Positions 35,824-48,179 of a DNA stretch of 64,000 bases are shown here, piece after piece. The notes below the pieces were generated by a model, which was not told where the DNA came from, did not search any database, and saw nothing but the letters and a program-made list of their open reading frames with translations. The stretch covers positions 810,501-874,500 of the forward strand of contig WAEK01000016.1 in assembly GCA_011634665.1 (NCBI GenBank), in the 5' to 3' direction. A program made the translations under genes and the position numbers. Source of the stretch: Mortierella sp. BCC40632 (lineage: Eukaryota > Mortierellomycota > Mortierellomycetes > Mortierellales > Mortierellaceae). Position 1 is the stretch's first letter. Each line of letters opens with the position of its first letter.

Positions 35824-36465
35824 GCGTGAACTCTTTGCTCGGGCTTTTGTGGCCACACTGGCGTATGGGTACAACAGCCTGGGAGGGTCCTTGATGTATG
35901 TATTTTTTCTTTTTTTTGTTTATTTCTTCAATCCCTTACTTTACGAACCAGACATATGCTACAATAGTTCCTTCTCCGGCACCCTGTCTTTCGCGCAGAG
36001 GGCAACGAAGAAAGAGAGAGAGGAGATTGCTACTAGAAAATACCACCAAGGACATGGCAGACAACAACGTAGGGGGCTGACCAGAAGAGGGATCGAACGG
36101 GATGTGGTGGACACAGCATCGTGAGAGACGATTATCCCGGAGCAAGGTAAGGAATCATTGTCCTCATTTGGATATGCTCATGCTCTTGGATTCTTTCCCC
36201 CTCTCTTCTTGGCCACTGCCACGCTGCTGCACGCCGCCTCCCTCCTTGCCTGAGCGGGTGAGAGCAGAAGCCAATAAGTCAATGTCTTGTACAAAGACTC
36301 GATCTGAGCAATGGATGATACGGCGAGTCAATGCATGCAAGTGCTTTGGGCAAAGAAAGAGTTTGTGTCACGGTCGTTGGAGAATAGTACGGGTCGGTAG
36401 GCGACGGATAGGCGAGCCTAATGGCGCGAGTAAAAGAGCCAGCCCTGTTTTTGTCTATGAAGCCA

Positions 36466-36496
<31 letters not shown>

Positions 36497-36599
36497 GAGA
36501 ATCTCTCTTGAACCTTCAAAGCCCAATGACTATCTCCGTGGTATCGCTTTTCTTCCCCCTGAAGAGAACGCAGAGGCCGCCCCTCGCCGCATCTCATGA
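35824..36599 (+). other. Exon-like segments of an unrecognised plus-strand gene
   Basis: After a T-rich tract and TGTAG acceptor, 35824-35895 reads RELFARAFVATLAYGYNSLG and ends at a GTATGT donor. A GTAAGG donor lies at 36148. A terminal open stretch at 36498-36599 reads LEPSKPNDYLRGIAFLPPEE and ends at a TGA. Codon use resembles the neighbouring real genes. The segments could not be joined into one consistent model, so this may be one small gene, fragments, or chance. Confidence 0.22.
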
Positions 36600-37590
36600 G
36601 AAGAGTGCTCGTTGAGGTAAGGCTATCATTTGCTAGCAGACCACTGTCGATGGTTTTTACCCCGAGGTATTTCAGCCACGGGTAGGTTGCCAACAGTAAA
36701 GCTCGTATTTGCCACCACTGGGCTGAGGACGGAGACTGGACCGAAAGCGGGAGCCGTTCTTGTCTGTACTGAATATAGTCCGCGGAAAATGAAATTGACA
36801 TGGTTCTCCTGAAGTAGCAGAAACAAGTCGGCAGATGAGCCTTTTTATTTTCTCTCTCGTACAATACACTGCGGCGCGTGCTAGTTAACCTGTCCCGATG
36901 GTTACTGCAGGTTGATATGATGCTGGCGGCAGCGTCCAGCCATGTCTAGCCATATCGACAGGGGTGGGATGGGGTGGAAGGAGAGGTAGGATGGTGTGGA
37001 GGCGCGGCTGATGGGGATATAAAGCGAGCGGGAGCCATGAGTCCGGAGGAAACGTCGCGATCGCTCTGAGCTCCGTCCCATCTCTTTCTTTTTTCCCTTT
37101 TGACCAATTGCCCCCGCCCTTCTCTCGGCACTGAACTAGTCCCCTACTGTTCACGAGCAAGCCTCGCTGTCATCGCCAAACCGCCTTTCTTTATTGACCT
37201 CACTGCTCTTAAACTCGTTCTTTCTTCTCTTCTTCTTCCTTCCTCCTTTCTTCTCCCTTCTCCCTTCTTCATTCACTTTCGCTCTCTCGCGTAACGACCT
37301 CCCCACGCCCCCCTTTGCTCCTACCTCGATCTTTCTCTCTCCTGTCACCTTCTCACACTCCCTTTCTCTCAATCGCACTCTCTTCCACCCCTGCCTGACT
37401 TTCACCTTTTCCCGGAGCCTACCATCTCACTCATTTCAACTCATTCCAACTCGACTCATTCATTCATTCATCCAGTCCCACCCTACCCATTCCAAACCAT
37501 CTCCACCTCCACGATAATAAAACAAAACACAAACACACACAAACACACATCCCCAAACTAAAAACGGCTTGAGACGACGAACCCACAGCA

Positions 37591-39541
37591 ATGCCACGCA
37601 AATACGGAACGACAGTCTACGTGAGCCAGCGCCCATGGAGACCAATGATGCTGCGACTCAAGGGTACTGTTCTGCCCCAGATCTGGAAGCAGGTCCTTCT
37701 TGTCGGTATCTACTCAACAGCCGTCTTCCTCATCCATAAATACTCTCCTTGGAAGATGAACTACTCTCTGGTAAGTCCTCTGTCCCCTCCGCCTCCCCTC
37801 TAGATTATCCATTCTCTTTCCCCGTCCCTGTTTCCCAATGCACCGACCTCCTAAGGGCACCCTGAAGGAAGCTCGAGAAAGGTACCTGGAGTACGATCCA
37901 GGTTGGACTCAGGCGCATGGGCGGAGCCCTTACTCCTTAATGAGTTTGGATCGAGAGATACGAGAGCACTCGTTGCTAATATAAAAATATCATCTCGTCG
38001 CCTCCCTCTCCGCTACATCGGCTACATCGGCTGGCTGTATTCTTACCGACTTTTCTCTCTGGCTCTTCCTAATGTACATACTCGATCGTCCATTAATGTA
38101 TCTCTCGATGCCATGTTGCTGATGTTTCTCTCTCTTACCTCAAAATAACCCTTACAGAGTCTAGTATCCGTGATGGGTATGGTCGTTTCCTTGCTTTTGG
38201 TCTTTAGAACCAACACAGGTGAGTAGTAATTTCACTTTGTCTCCCCCTTTTACCCGGCGGGGTCTAGAGCCTCTTTGCTTCGGACCAAATTGAGTGGACA
38301 AGAGAGGAGCATAGAAATGTTGACCCCCTTTTTTTCTTTCTTGTATCACAGCCTACGATAGGTACTGGGAAGGTCGCAGACTTTGGTCCCAAATGACTCT
38401 CTGCATCCGGAATCTGACGCGTGCGATCTGGGTCTGCGTGGCCGAATCAGATGCGCGCGATCTGCTCGAGAAAAAGTCAGCTGTGAACCTCTTGGTTGCG
38501 TTCGCCTACAGCACCAAACATTACCTCCGCGAGGAGTATGGATACAACTATGAAGACATGATCCATCTCTTGGCCCATATCCCCAAGTACTCTCTCCCTA
38601 CCTCGACCGAGCCCATGGACTGGCGTATGGACATCCCCTTGACCCCCCTTGCTTCTTTGGCCCCTGCCCAGTCTTCTCATGGTCAATCCTCAAATTGCCA
38701 TGATTCGGCTGAAGCCAGCACAAGCGAGGGTGAACGCCTCCGACGTCACTCAAAGTCGAACGCGTTGGCATTTGATTTCCTGACTCCCACCAATATTCCA
38801 ATGGAGCTCTCTTACTACATTGGTTCGTACATCAAGGCCTGCAGCAACAAGGGCAAGGTTGACGCCGCTACGTTGACTGTGATGAACAATGCGTTGGTGG
38901 CTCTGGTTGACTGCTTGACCAGCTTTGAGAGGATTTTGAGAACACCTATTCCCCTTGCATATTCAATCCATCTTCATCACGCAACTTGGATCTATCTTTT
39001 GGCCCTTCCCTTCCAACTCGTTGCCAACATGGGCGCGTTCGTCATCTTGGCGACGATGCTCGCTGCGTTTACGTTGTTGGGTATCTTGGGAATTGGTTAC
39101 GAGATCGAGAACCCCTTTAACGATGATTACAACGATCTTCCCTTGGACGATTTCTGTCGTGTGATTCAAGCCGAGGTGGACTCCATGGTTGCGACCCGTG
39201 CTCCTGTGCCTGCTGACTGGGTCTACGATGATAAGAACTTCCCTTTGAGCAACTGTCGTTTGTCTGCCAAGGAGTTGGCTCAGCTTCCTTTGGAGGAGGT
39301 CCATGCATTGATGCAAGAGGAGGAAAAGGAATATCCTTTGGGCCGTCGACCCACCAAGATCCAATATTCCCGGTCCGTGAGTGGTAACCAAACCTTGAGA
39401 GGAGACTCGTTTGGTCCTGGTCATTGCTTTAAGGAGGAGATTACAGAAGACCGTTCCGATAACCGGGACAGTGGTACCACGACCTCGGGCTTGACTCGGT
39501 TCAATTCTCATTCAAGTAACTTTGACAAGAACCACCATTAA
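37591..39541 (+). CDS. Bestrophin-family (RFP-TM/UPF0187) anion channel protein
   Basis: Exons 37591-37770, 38158-38218 and 38352-39541 give 476 residues. The N-terminus has the hydrophobic helix PQIWKQVLLVGIYSTAVFL. After YSLSLVSVMGMVVSLLLVFRTNT comes the family signature AYDRYWEGRRLWSQM. Later come membrane segments THWYLLALPF-like (HATWIYLLALPFQLVANMG) and FVILATMLAAFTLLGILGIG, then the acidic ENPFNDDYNDLPLDDFCR, matching the bestrophin post-TM4 calcium-clasp-type segment (E-N-P-F-G/N-x-D-x-N-D). It is probably an anion channel of a cell or organelle membrane. A Ser-rich loop (38640-38790) interrupts the middle and the C-terminal 60 residues are polar and disordered. Phases agree at both junctions. 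The start is the first ATG after a long pyrimidine-rich leader. Confidence 0.93.
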
Positions 39542-39903
39542 AAAAAAAAGAAGAAAAGGGAGTGTGTCTTAACTTTTACACTCCTTTCTACTTCTCAAAA
39601 AAAAAAAAAAAATATTAAAAGCTCCCTTTGGTTTTTTAAATCATCATCGTCATCTTTCCCATGTCCTTTTGCATTTAGTCCACTTTCTTTATATTTATAG
39701 TCAATTCATTAAAAGTGTGCGCAATCACTTTTTCACAAAAAGAGACAACGACATTGACGATAAACTATTAAGATGTAACTTTTTTTTTTTTTTGTCGAAC
39801 ATGCCACTCTATCTCCATCTCTATCCCCCAATCTCTTCTATACCCAATACCTCTGTCTCTCAACTCTCTTTGTCTCTCTCTAGTACCACTCGAGCAACTA
39901 AGC
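39542..39903. other. Convergent spacer between bestrophin and F-box/WD40 genes
   Basis: This 362-nt tail-to-tail spacer has A14 (39598-39611) and T14 (39780-39793) runs, one from each gene's 3' end. An open frame continues from it into the WD40 gene's antisense strand and is a shadow. Nothing else seen. Confidence 0.6.
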
Positions 39904-42728
39904 TCATACAAAAGTCGCCAGATGATTTGTTGTACCATCCTCCTCACGAGTACAGGTCCATACCCAGGCTATCGAGCTATGTTGAGACTGTGGTGGGAAC
40001 CGGTGACTCCGTCCATTCTTGGGTATCGCCCAAGGTTGGTGTCGTTCCAGACCTTTCATCGGCCCATACCCTGAACATTGAATCGTCCATTGTCTTTGAT
40101 CGGCACCTTCTTGATCCATCATGCCTGTCTGTGTTGGGCAAGGCAAAGAGGAAGAAGAAGAGTACTGCCCTCGGTGGCGACTCTGCTGAATTTGTTTCTG
40201 AACTCCTCGTCCTTGACCCATCTCAACAAATGACACTTGACCGGTCGAAAGAACACACATCAACATTGAGCCATCTCGACTAGCGGTAAAAGAGGTCACC
40301 ATTGGTTTGGACGGGAATGGCCAATCTTCCACATAGACTTCTTCTCCAGTCCCTTCACCGCCTTCTTCACCATTGTCATTTTCAGCCTCTTCTTCCATCC
40401 CTCCTTCCTCCTCCTCTTCCTCCTCCTCTTCCTCCTCCTCCTCATCGTCATCATCCTCATCGTCATCGTCATCATCTTCTTCATCAGGCGGTACAAAGAT
40501 AGCGCCAAGCGGAATACTCTGCAGGATAGGTGCCGCAATGGAAGCAGGCGTCAATCCGATCGAACTCATGATATCAAACACATCGGGAGCACCTGAATTT
40601 CGTTGAGGATACTCTGTCGTTACATTCATTGGTCCTGGCCAGTACTGATGGTGACCCTGCCGACCCACATTGATGACCATTGGGTTGGCCTTCGTATCAG
40701 GTTTGACATCAATCCGATACAAAAGTTGACCTGCGGATCGACTCCAGACACAGAGCCAACCTCTTAATTTAGAAGTCGTGACAATGACCGATTCCAAGAT
40801 ATGGATCTCACAGGCATATTCTTGAGAATCCCCTTCTTCATCGAACCGGTAATGATCTCGGATCGTGATGGGTTCATCTAGGTCATAGACCAATCGACCC
40901 GAGTTCCAGTTATGAACCTTGTATCCGAGGAGGATGGACCCTGTGCCGACAAGACAATATTCTCGATCGAGCGCGACGGAAAACACACCGAGGTTGAGAC
41001 CGTAGTGTCGGAAGAGATCTGGGATAACTGAGATCAACGACCCCGTGACAGCATCCCAGACTCGGACACTGTAATCTGATCCTCCACTGGCCACGACCGT
41101 GTCCTGGATGGCTACCGCTAATATGCGAAGAACGATAGCATTGTATCACGGTTTAGTTGTGCAGGGTGACAGAATAGCAAACTTGGTCCTCAATACAGAC
41201 TCTGGAAAATCAAGAGCGGATTAAAGAAAAGGAGAGAGTAGGAACGGATAGAAAACATACCATTGACCCATCCTTCGTGTCCAATGAGCACATGTCGTTG
41301 AATGAGTGGACAACCCACTCGGAGTGTTGTTTCTTTGAACCGTTCTTGACGTTCCTCGGTCTCCAATTCTGAAAGGGAAGGTTCCCCAGCACCGGGTAAG
41401 AAATCAGGATGGACCCTCCAAATCCGGACCGTACTATCGATTGAACTTGTCGCAAGCAATGTCCCTTGATCATTGACCGCCATACACGAAATCAAATCTT
41501 GGTGTTGTTTGGTTAACGCCAAATCCACCTCTTCTGTTTCTTCATCTCCAGTTCTTGGTTTGTGATTGACATTGACTGAGTACTTGAATGACCAGTCCAT
41601 GACTCGCATCAGAGGTTGATCAGCCTTTCGACTGGTTTGGACACAGATCCGGGCTTGAGGAATGGGACAAAGCTTTTCATATGAATCAAAGTTACAAGTC
41701 AACGTAAACTCGTCCACAGATTCTTTCTTCTTGGGTGGATCAGGTCTTATTTGTTCCGGTGTCAACGCGGCTGTTGTGGTCAACGTTTCTGTAGGATGGA
41801 TGGTAGAGGTAGCAGTAATCACGGATGGGTTGTCTTGACAATGATGGACTGGGCTTGTTCTCGTTTGATACCTTGATTCGATGGCCTGAAGTAGATTGCT
41901 ATGCCCAACAATACTGCCAGTATCTTCTCCTTGATCCTCACTACCATCACCAACAGTCGTGGCAGTGGTTGATACATGAGTTTCGTCCGGACTCTTCAAT
42001 GTCATACCTTGGATCCGTATATTGATCGTCGCGACTTCATTCTCACTCGAACGGGCTTGTATCTCTTCTGGTGAACATACGCATGTTTGAACCATAGAGG
42101 TGGCAGGCGTCAAATTGGACGTAGAGTTGTCTTGTTGCTCTTGACGTGCTTCTTGGGAAGAAGGTGGCAAGGGTCGAGGAATCGGTGGCGAAGCCTTTAA
42201 CTGAGGATTAATGACCAAGACCTGACCCGAGTGTCGCATCCAGTCATCATAGATCCGGAACGTACGTCTCCAATTCATCCTTGGCCCCTTTCCAATCGAA
42301 TTCTGGAGTTGCTGATCAAGCTCCTCCATCGACAACGAGTCCGTCATTGTTTTTGTCGTCCCACCATGAGTTTGATTGTCATTATTAACGATGGAAATAT
42401 CCTCGTCCTCATCTTCACTGACAGGATCTGACTGGAAAAGGCGTCCGAATGCTCGTGTAATGCATGGAGAAAACGGTTCTACGGCTGCTAGAGCAGTCGC
42501 CCAGAGCTCATCTTCGAACGAAGCTACCACGGCTCGCCATTGCCGATTCACGCGCTCGATAGCACACAGTCGAAAGGGATCCGCATGCGCTACATGTGCA
42601 AATATTTCGACCAAGATCTCTGTGGGTAACGAGGGCGGTGGAAGGTCTTTTTGGTGTTTGTTAGTTACCATCGTCTTGGGTGTCATGGACATGGTCATGG
42701 TCGTCGAGTCTTGGGTAATGGCTGGCAA
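39904..42728 (-). CDS. F-box and WD40-repeat protein
   Basis: Two exons (42728-41261 and 41117-39904, joined in phase) encode 893 residues. An F-box (PPPSLPTEILVEIFAHVA, RVNRQWRAVV) near residues 30-80 suggests a substrate receptor of an SCF ubiquitin ligase. WD40 blades follow from about residue 430: LLATSSIDSTVRIWRVH, GHEGWVNG, VASGGSDYSVRVWD, YKVHNWNSGRLVYD and LRGWLCVWSRSAGQLLY. A long Ser/Thr/Gln-rich segment separates the F-box from the propeller. A mixed Asp/Glu run of about 30 residues (encoded around 40390-40495) is inserted in the later part. The substrate cannot be inferred. The ATG at 42728 gives the complete F-box; a second Met follows closely. Confidence 0.9.
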
Positions 42729-43283
42729 GAGAGGGGCGGGCTTGCCTATGTTTGGGATGAGGCTTGGCAGGGGTGTTCGGTGTGAGAATTAAATGCGGGT
42801 AAAAGTGAAGGAAGGAAGGGAGGATGATGAAGACGAGGGAGAAACAGAAGAGAAAGTCTTGTAGAAATACAACTTTCATGTGAGTACCCTGCCGGTTACG
42901 TCAATCAATTTCAACATTCACCACAGGCACAGGTTCCCCCAAACTTTTTCAATCTCACCTGTCGACAAATCTTTCTCTCTCTTTTTTTTTTTTTTTTTTT
43001 TTTTAGATTGTAGAGGGGGTTTTAATACACATGCTCAACGTGTGAGAAACAAAGTAGTAGATACATAAAAAAATCGAAAAAAAACTAAACTATACATCTC
43101 CGGCAATCAACCCCTTCCTCTTTCTTCTTGTCAGTCGAGCCTCAGAAAATGCTCCGCATCTTTGGTTTTGTTGACCATCCTCCTTCGTCCCGACTCTTGA
43201 GAGTTGTAAAAAAAAAAGTGTCGTCAAGGTCGTCATAGGAATAAAAGAATAATTAAGTAAAAGGGCCATCGTCCGACACTTAT
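42729..43283. other. Spacer between fungalysin 3' end and F-box gene start
   Basis: Both genes run leftwards. The region has a T23 run (42982-43004) and A-rich patches (43066-43084, 43208-43218). It should contain the F-box gene promoter and the fungalysin 3' UTR. No coding exon seen. Confidence 0.55.
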
Positions 43284-45491
43284 TTACTTCTCGCAGGTGC
43301 TGGGAAGTTCGTAGCTCTCGGTACGGATGCTGCCGAAGGGCGAGTTGGCACCAATAACCTTAGCCTTAGGTCCCAATCCACGCTTCGAGAAAGCCCTCCA
43401 GATATCACAGCGGAACTTGCCCTTGGTCAAGATCTTTTCAGCCTGGATAATGGCATCACGAGCCTGGATGAACGAGGGTGTGCAGGGCTGGAGCTTCATG
43501 CCATCAACAACAAGCTGGATCGCAAGTGTGTTGGCATAGTGGGTCTTGTCCTCCGTGTACCAGTCATTGGTGAAGGGAAGGCGCAAGTTCAAGTTGCGGT
43601 AAACCTCATAGAGCATTCCTGCCCAGACCTCACCCTTGGCATGGACACCCCAGTAGCCAGGGCCATCCATGGTCTTGAAAGTCTCTGGGTTGGTCTTCAT
43701 CGAGGTCGAGTAAGGGAAGCGACGAATGCCCTGACCACCGTTGGCATACGAGCCCATATCAAACTCGGACTCGTAGTCGTGGTGTGATTTCTGGCGGAAC
43801 ATGGTTGCAAAGAAATCACCCCATCCTTCACCCATACCTCCGGCCTCACCCCAACCCAAGCAGCCCGAGTTGGCAGGTCCACCCGTGAGACGAGTCGAAA
43901 TACCGTGAGCATACTCGTGGATAATGATACCGCTCTCAAGATCACCATCGCGAGGGACTTCTGTCACATCCCAGACGTACATACGCATCTGACCGTGCTG
44001 ACCATCGGGGGGAGTGGCAAAGTTGGCATTGTTGTATCCGGAACCGTCCTGGGCATTGGCAATGACGGCATCGTTACCCAATCCTCCACGACCAAAGTTG
44101 TTCTCTTGGAAGTTGCCAGAGACCTCATCGAATCCATAGTGGTAGAAGACGTCGTGAATCTGGTTGTTCCAGTAAAAGAGGTTGGTGACTGCAGCATCGA
44201 CGTAGGTGACGGGATCCTTGTCAAAGTCGATCTTAAAGTCAAACACAAGCTCGTCATTTTCATCAAGCTTGCCCTCAGGGCGAGGGTTGTTCTCCCAGTC
44301 ACGGCCATTGCGACGGTTCTCACCAGCATAGACATTGTTTCCGATCGTGGTCGTAAAGTTCTTGTTCTGTGCCTGACGGTTCCAACCGAGGGGCGAAGCA
44401 GGAGGATGCTCAGGGTTGACTACAAGCTTGCGCTTGCCCTCAGCAGGATCATTGGTACCCATGGGGAAGACGTTGTAAGTGGCATCGGAGACCCAGTCGA
44501 CGACCTGCATAATCTTGCCGTCGTTGGCATTGACCTGGACATGGAACCAGTTGTCGGTATCCTTCATCTTGACCTGGAGGTCATAGACAAGCTCAAGTCT
44601 GCCATCCTCAGTCTGGATGTAGGCCTGCGAGACGGGAACCTCACCATTGGCAGTCAAGGGGACATTCGTCATGAGGACCTCGACCTTGTCTGAGCGCAGC
44701 GAGTTGCTTGTGACGATATCGATGTCATCTGGACGGGTAACCTCGACGTTGAGGTAGCGGGCAAAGGAGAGCAGGGCATCCTGGGGCGTGATAGCAGCAT
44801 CCTGGCCTGGACCCTTGAATGAGTCGCGCTATAGTTTGAATGAAAAAATAGCGAAATCGTTAGTCTTGATGAGGTGGGACGGGCGAAGTAGGTCGGGTGG
44901 GGCCGTACGGAAAACGCAGTCAAGTGAGAGGAAGATAGAGACTTGTGCTCTGGAAGAAGAAACACATGACCCAAACAGACGACATTATGGTACTCCCTCC
45001 AAGCCCATAATGAGCCCTCTTAGTGGGATACTCGCTGCGCTTGAGCCGAGTCTGACTGCGGCTGGTAATGGTCTTCCTCACACCTTCCTCTCTCTCTCCT
45101 TCTCTCCCTCTCACTCGCTCTCTTTCGGAACAAATGACGAATCCACCTGGGCACGCCATCTCAAGAGGCAAGGAAGGAGGACCCCAATCAAACGATTCTT
45201 GATTCTTGCTATCTCAGAGAGAATGCAAAAAAAGGGCGAGATTCGCCCGAGACGCGAGATCTCTCCTGTCGTTGCCTCCCTTTGCCAGATGAAAGAGAGA
45301 GAGATAGAAAGAAGAGTGTTGCAGTAGTCCCAAATCCAGTGTCCGTGTCCTGTCTGTGCAGCATCAAGTTGTCACTCTACCCTCCATCCTTATCCTTTGG
45401 GCAGAGAATGGTTTTCCTGCAGATGTCCTGCCCCGAAACCAAAGAAATCAAAGAAAAGAGGGACCTGGAACTCATATCCTTGTTCTTGGCG

Positions 45492-45523
<32 letters not shown>

Positions 45524-46144
45524 GGATTGTTGTTGTTGAGGAGAGAACACACACACACACACACCGATTCTAGTTCTTACCTGGCGAGAGACGAAACCAC
45601 GGTTGCGTCTCCACGAGCCAAACGAGAGCTGGCGACCCTGTTCACGGATAGCCTCTGTCTCACGCTCAATCCAGTCCTTGATCGACCGCGACCCTTCAGG
45701 CTGGCGGCGACCATGGCCCTTGTAGAAAGAGTCACCAAACGAAATCACATTGCCCTCCGAGTCAACGTTGACATTAATATCACCGTTGATAACCTCGAGA
45801 CCATCTACAATCTGACGAAGGTAGACATGGGTGACTCCGTTATGCTTAGAGGTGTAAGCGTTCTTGACGACAAAGTCGGACGTGGTCAGGTGGTGCTTCA
45901 CAAAGTCAATAGCGGCCTCCTTGGGATCGTGAGCAGAACCCTTGAAGAACGAGGCGATAACAGGATTGTCATGCTCATAGTGGCTCGACGAGCTGAAGGA
46001 GACAGCCTCTGGAGTCGTCAGATACTCTTTGTGGCCAATCTCGGGGCCAAAAGGCTGGACACGGGCACGATGCGCAGACACGGTTCCAGCAACGGCGACG
46101 ACGGCAGCCAGAATGGAGTAGGACTTTGTCTTGGAGAACTTCAT
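43284..46144 (-). CDS. Fungalysin, secreted M36 zinc metallopeptidase
   Basis: Two exons (46144-45581 and 44828-43284; phase 0 at an Arg-Gln/Arg junction) encode 702 residues. The order is signal peptide (MKFSKTKSYSILAAVVAVAG), FTP/PepSY-type propeptide (TSDFVVKNAYTSKHNGVTHVYLRQ; NGDINVNVDSEG), then the catalytic domain. The zinc-binding HEXXH motif is in IIIHEYAHGISTRL, and the third ligand Glu is in GGMGEGWGDFFAT, diagnostic of M36. Substrate-site and C-terminal family blocks (VYRNLNLRLPF, LVVDGMKLQPCTPSFIQARD, FRCDIWRAFSKRGLG) are intact. It is probably a secreted broad-specificity protease. The single intron is unusually long for this window (752 nt) and contains a T26 run and a CA microsatellite. 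Confidence 0.97.
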
Positions 46145-47317
46145 CGCTACGTTTGGCCTTGAGAGATAGGGAGATAGATATAGATAGAGAGAGAGAGAGG
46201 AGGGAATAAAAAAGAGGTAGAGAGGAGAGTAAGCAGTAGGGAAAAGTAGGAAGGATGGTCCTGATCCAGTGGGGATGAGGAAGGAGAAGAATAGGAATGA
46301 GGAATATACAAAGAAAAGGACAAAGAAGAAAAAAAGAAAAAAAAAGAAAACGGGTGGATGCGGACGGAGAATGAAGAGGTGGTCAAAGGATGAATGGATT
46401 TTTTAAAAAAAAAAAAAAAAAAAAAAGAAAGAGAAAACCAATGAGACGTGGCTAATAAAGACAAGATGAGATGACAAGGAGTGGCAAAGCAATGCTTGCA
46501 GATTGTGCAGTCATGTCCCACTCCCTCCTCTTCTTCCTTCCCCGCTGTGCCTGGTGCCTGGTGGCACACTAGCCCAGTGGGCCACGCATCCAAATGCGTC
46601 AGTCCACTAGTCACAGAGTCGATGTGGTCACGCCTGCTCATTCTTTAGTCAGTTGTTTGCTGTCTGTGGGTCCAACCAACCAACCAACCAGCCAACAGGA
46701 ACCAACCCTCGCCTCCTCATCTGACCCGCAGCAAATCCAATAATCGGGTGCCAGTTCTATGGGGGGAGAAGGAGGGGCCTATGGACAGTGACATACTTTT
46801 TCTCGCTTATGTACCACCGCCTTGCTACTAGCCTGGGACCCCACTCTCCTTCCTCTTCTTCTTTCTCCCCATTGCCCAACAAAGGACCACTCACCGGGTC
46901 CCCTTTCCCTTTTCCTTTTGCTCCCTTTTTTTTTATCTTGCTCGACTCTCAAGCCAGAGACAACTCGTGCAGTGGGCTTCCGTAGCCTGCATGCAGCTTG
47001 CGTCTTTGTGTGTGTTTGCATCCATGCCAGAGCCGTTGCATTACACCCATTACCGCAATGTATTCCTAGCCTTCAGAGGAAGCCTCAGTCAGTGCACTGT
47101 GCGTTTCGAAACAGCCCATCCCTTACGAACCTTCTCCCTCCTCCCTTCTCCCGCTCCCTCTCTCCCTCCCTCTCTCTCTCTCGCTCTCTAGTTGTCAGCT
47201 GGTCAGGAGAGCTCTTTCACTTTCTGTTCATAGCCACTCTAGAGTTCATGTCCATTTCGAGAAAGGATAACTCTTTTTTTTTTTTAATGTTCGTACGACG
47301 GAATGTCCGTCAGTTGT
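46145..47317. other. Fungalysin promoter and leader region
   Basis: The first 500 nt are G/A-rich on the plus strand (C/T-rich leader on the fungalysin strand), with an A22 run at 46405-46426. The tetramer AACC is repeated at 46673-46690. A (CT)n block lies at 47150-47190. No supported exon. Confidence 0.5.
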
Positions 47318-47418
47318 TTAGACTTTTTTGGTCGCATTAAGTTGACCTCCGTTACTGCTTCGCACTGTAGGAACTTCCGACTTGCTGTTAGCATTCTGTA
47401 AGTCACTTTATTGCACAA

Positions 47419-47452
<34 letters not shown>

Positions 47453-47900
47453 CAAGAAGTTTGAAGAGACGAATAAAAGTAGTAGATCGGGACCCAAGAA
47501 GTTGGTTGAACAACAAGGAGTTTGAGTCCTTTACCTCTCCTCCGCGAATTGGTTGGATTTGATTGGCCGCTAAAGTGACCTGTGCACCATCACTTTCCAA
47601 AGGATCATGACGTTCACTGAAGATGGGCCATTTGCATCGACCTCACCACCTATCTCATCCATCGCTCATCGCTCGCCAGTCGATATCGCTCGCCTTTATT
47701 GAAGGGAGGGAAGGGGAGGGATGAGGAGAGGTCTTGACGAAGAGGATGATGTCCAAAACAAGACTCGATTGGCCGTCTGTATACGTCTTACAGATGACTC
47801 TACCAGATGCATGTGCGATTTTTTGTTGCAAGCACCTCGTGCTTGCGTATGCGGATGAGCATTTGAAGTGGTGCAATTGCGTATGTAGACTTGCGTATTC
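47318..47900 (-). CDS. Small spliced gene, 5' end unresolved (family not recognised)
   Basis: Two downstream exons chain well on the minus strand. Exon 47641-47535 reads RCKWPIFSERHDPLESDGAQ and IQPIRGGE and ends at a GTAAAG donor. Exon 47395-47318, after the acceptor ACTTACAG, reads NANSKSEVPTVRSSNGGQLN and TKKV, then TAA. An upstream open segment ending at a GTAAGA donor (47792) supplies the required phase and reads STRCLQQKIAHASGRVI. The first exon and start codon are not identified and the acceptor of the middle exon is purine-rich. Codon use resembles the neighbouring genes. It would be a small hydrophilic, Ser/Asn-rich protein. I do not recognise it. It lies between the fungalysin and sppA genes on the same strand. 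Confidence 0.38.
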
Positions 47901-48010
47901 TTGCCCCCCCTCTTCCCCCCGGTTCTCGTTTGCCTCTTTCTTCCTTTTGTTAGTTTCTTCGCCCCTTGGGGTGCGAGCTCCTCCCCTCCCCTTCTCTCTC
48001 TCTCTCCCTC

Positions 48011-48050
<40 letters not shown>

Positions 48051-48179
48051 TCGTCCCCCTTTGCTTTCCCCTATCTTAACCCTTCATCCACGCGTTGCCC
48101 TAACCCCCTCCCCTTCCGAAGAGTTTGACCCTTTCCTTTTTGAAAAAATGACTTGAAGTTTATCGAGTCTACTGTATGC

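Larger units (their letters stand above)
33633..37590. other. 4-kb gene-poor region between subtilase and bestrophin genes
   Basis: In contrast to other gaps, 33750-34600 is nearly free of microsatellite and has balanced composition, but it is full of stops in all frames and resembles decayed coding DNA. T tracts occur at 34621-34644 and 35803-35819 and an A run at 36464-36488. The part after 37100 is pyrimidine-rich leader for the bestrophin gene. Exon-like fragments are listed separately. Confidence 0.45.

Noticed and set aside
43905..44693. 262-codon plus-strand frame with protein-like text
   Set aside because: It is the exact antisense of the fungalysin catalytic domain, whose minus-strand frame has the HEXXH motif and family match.
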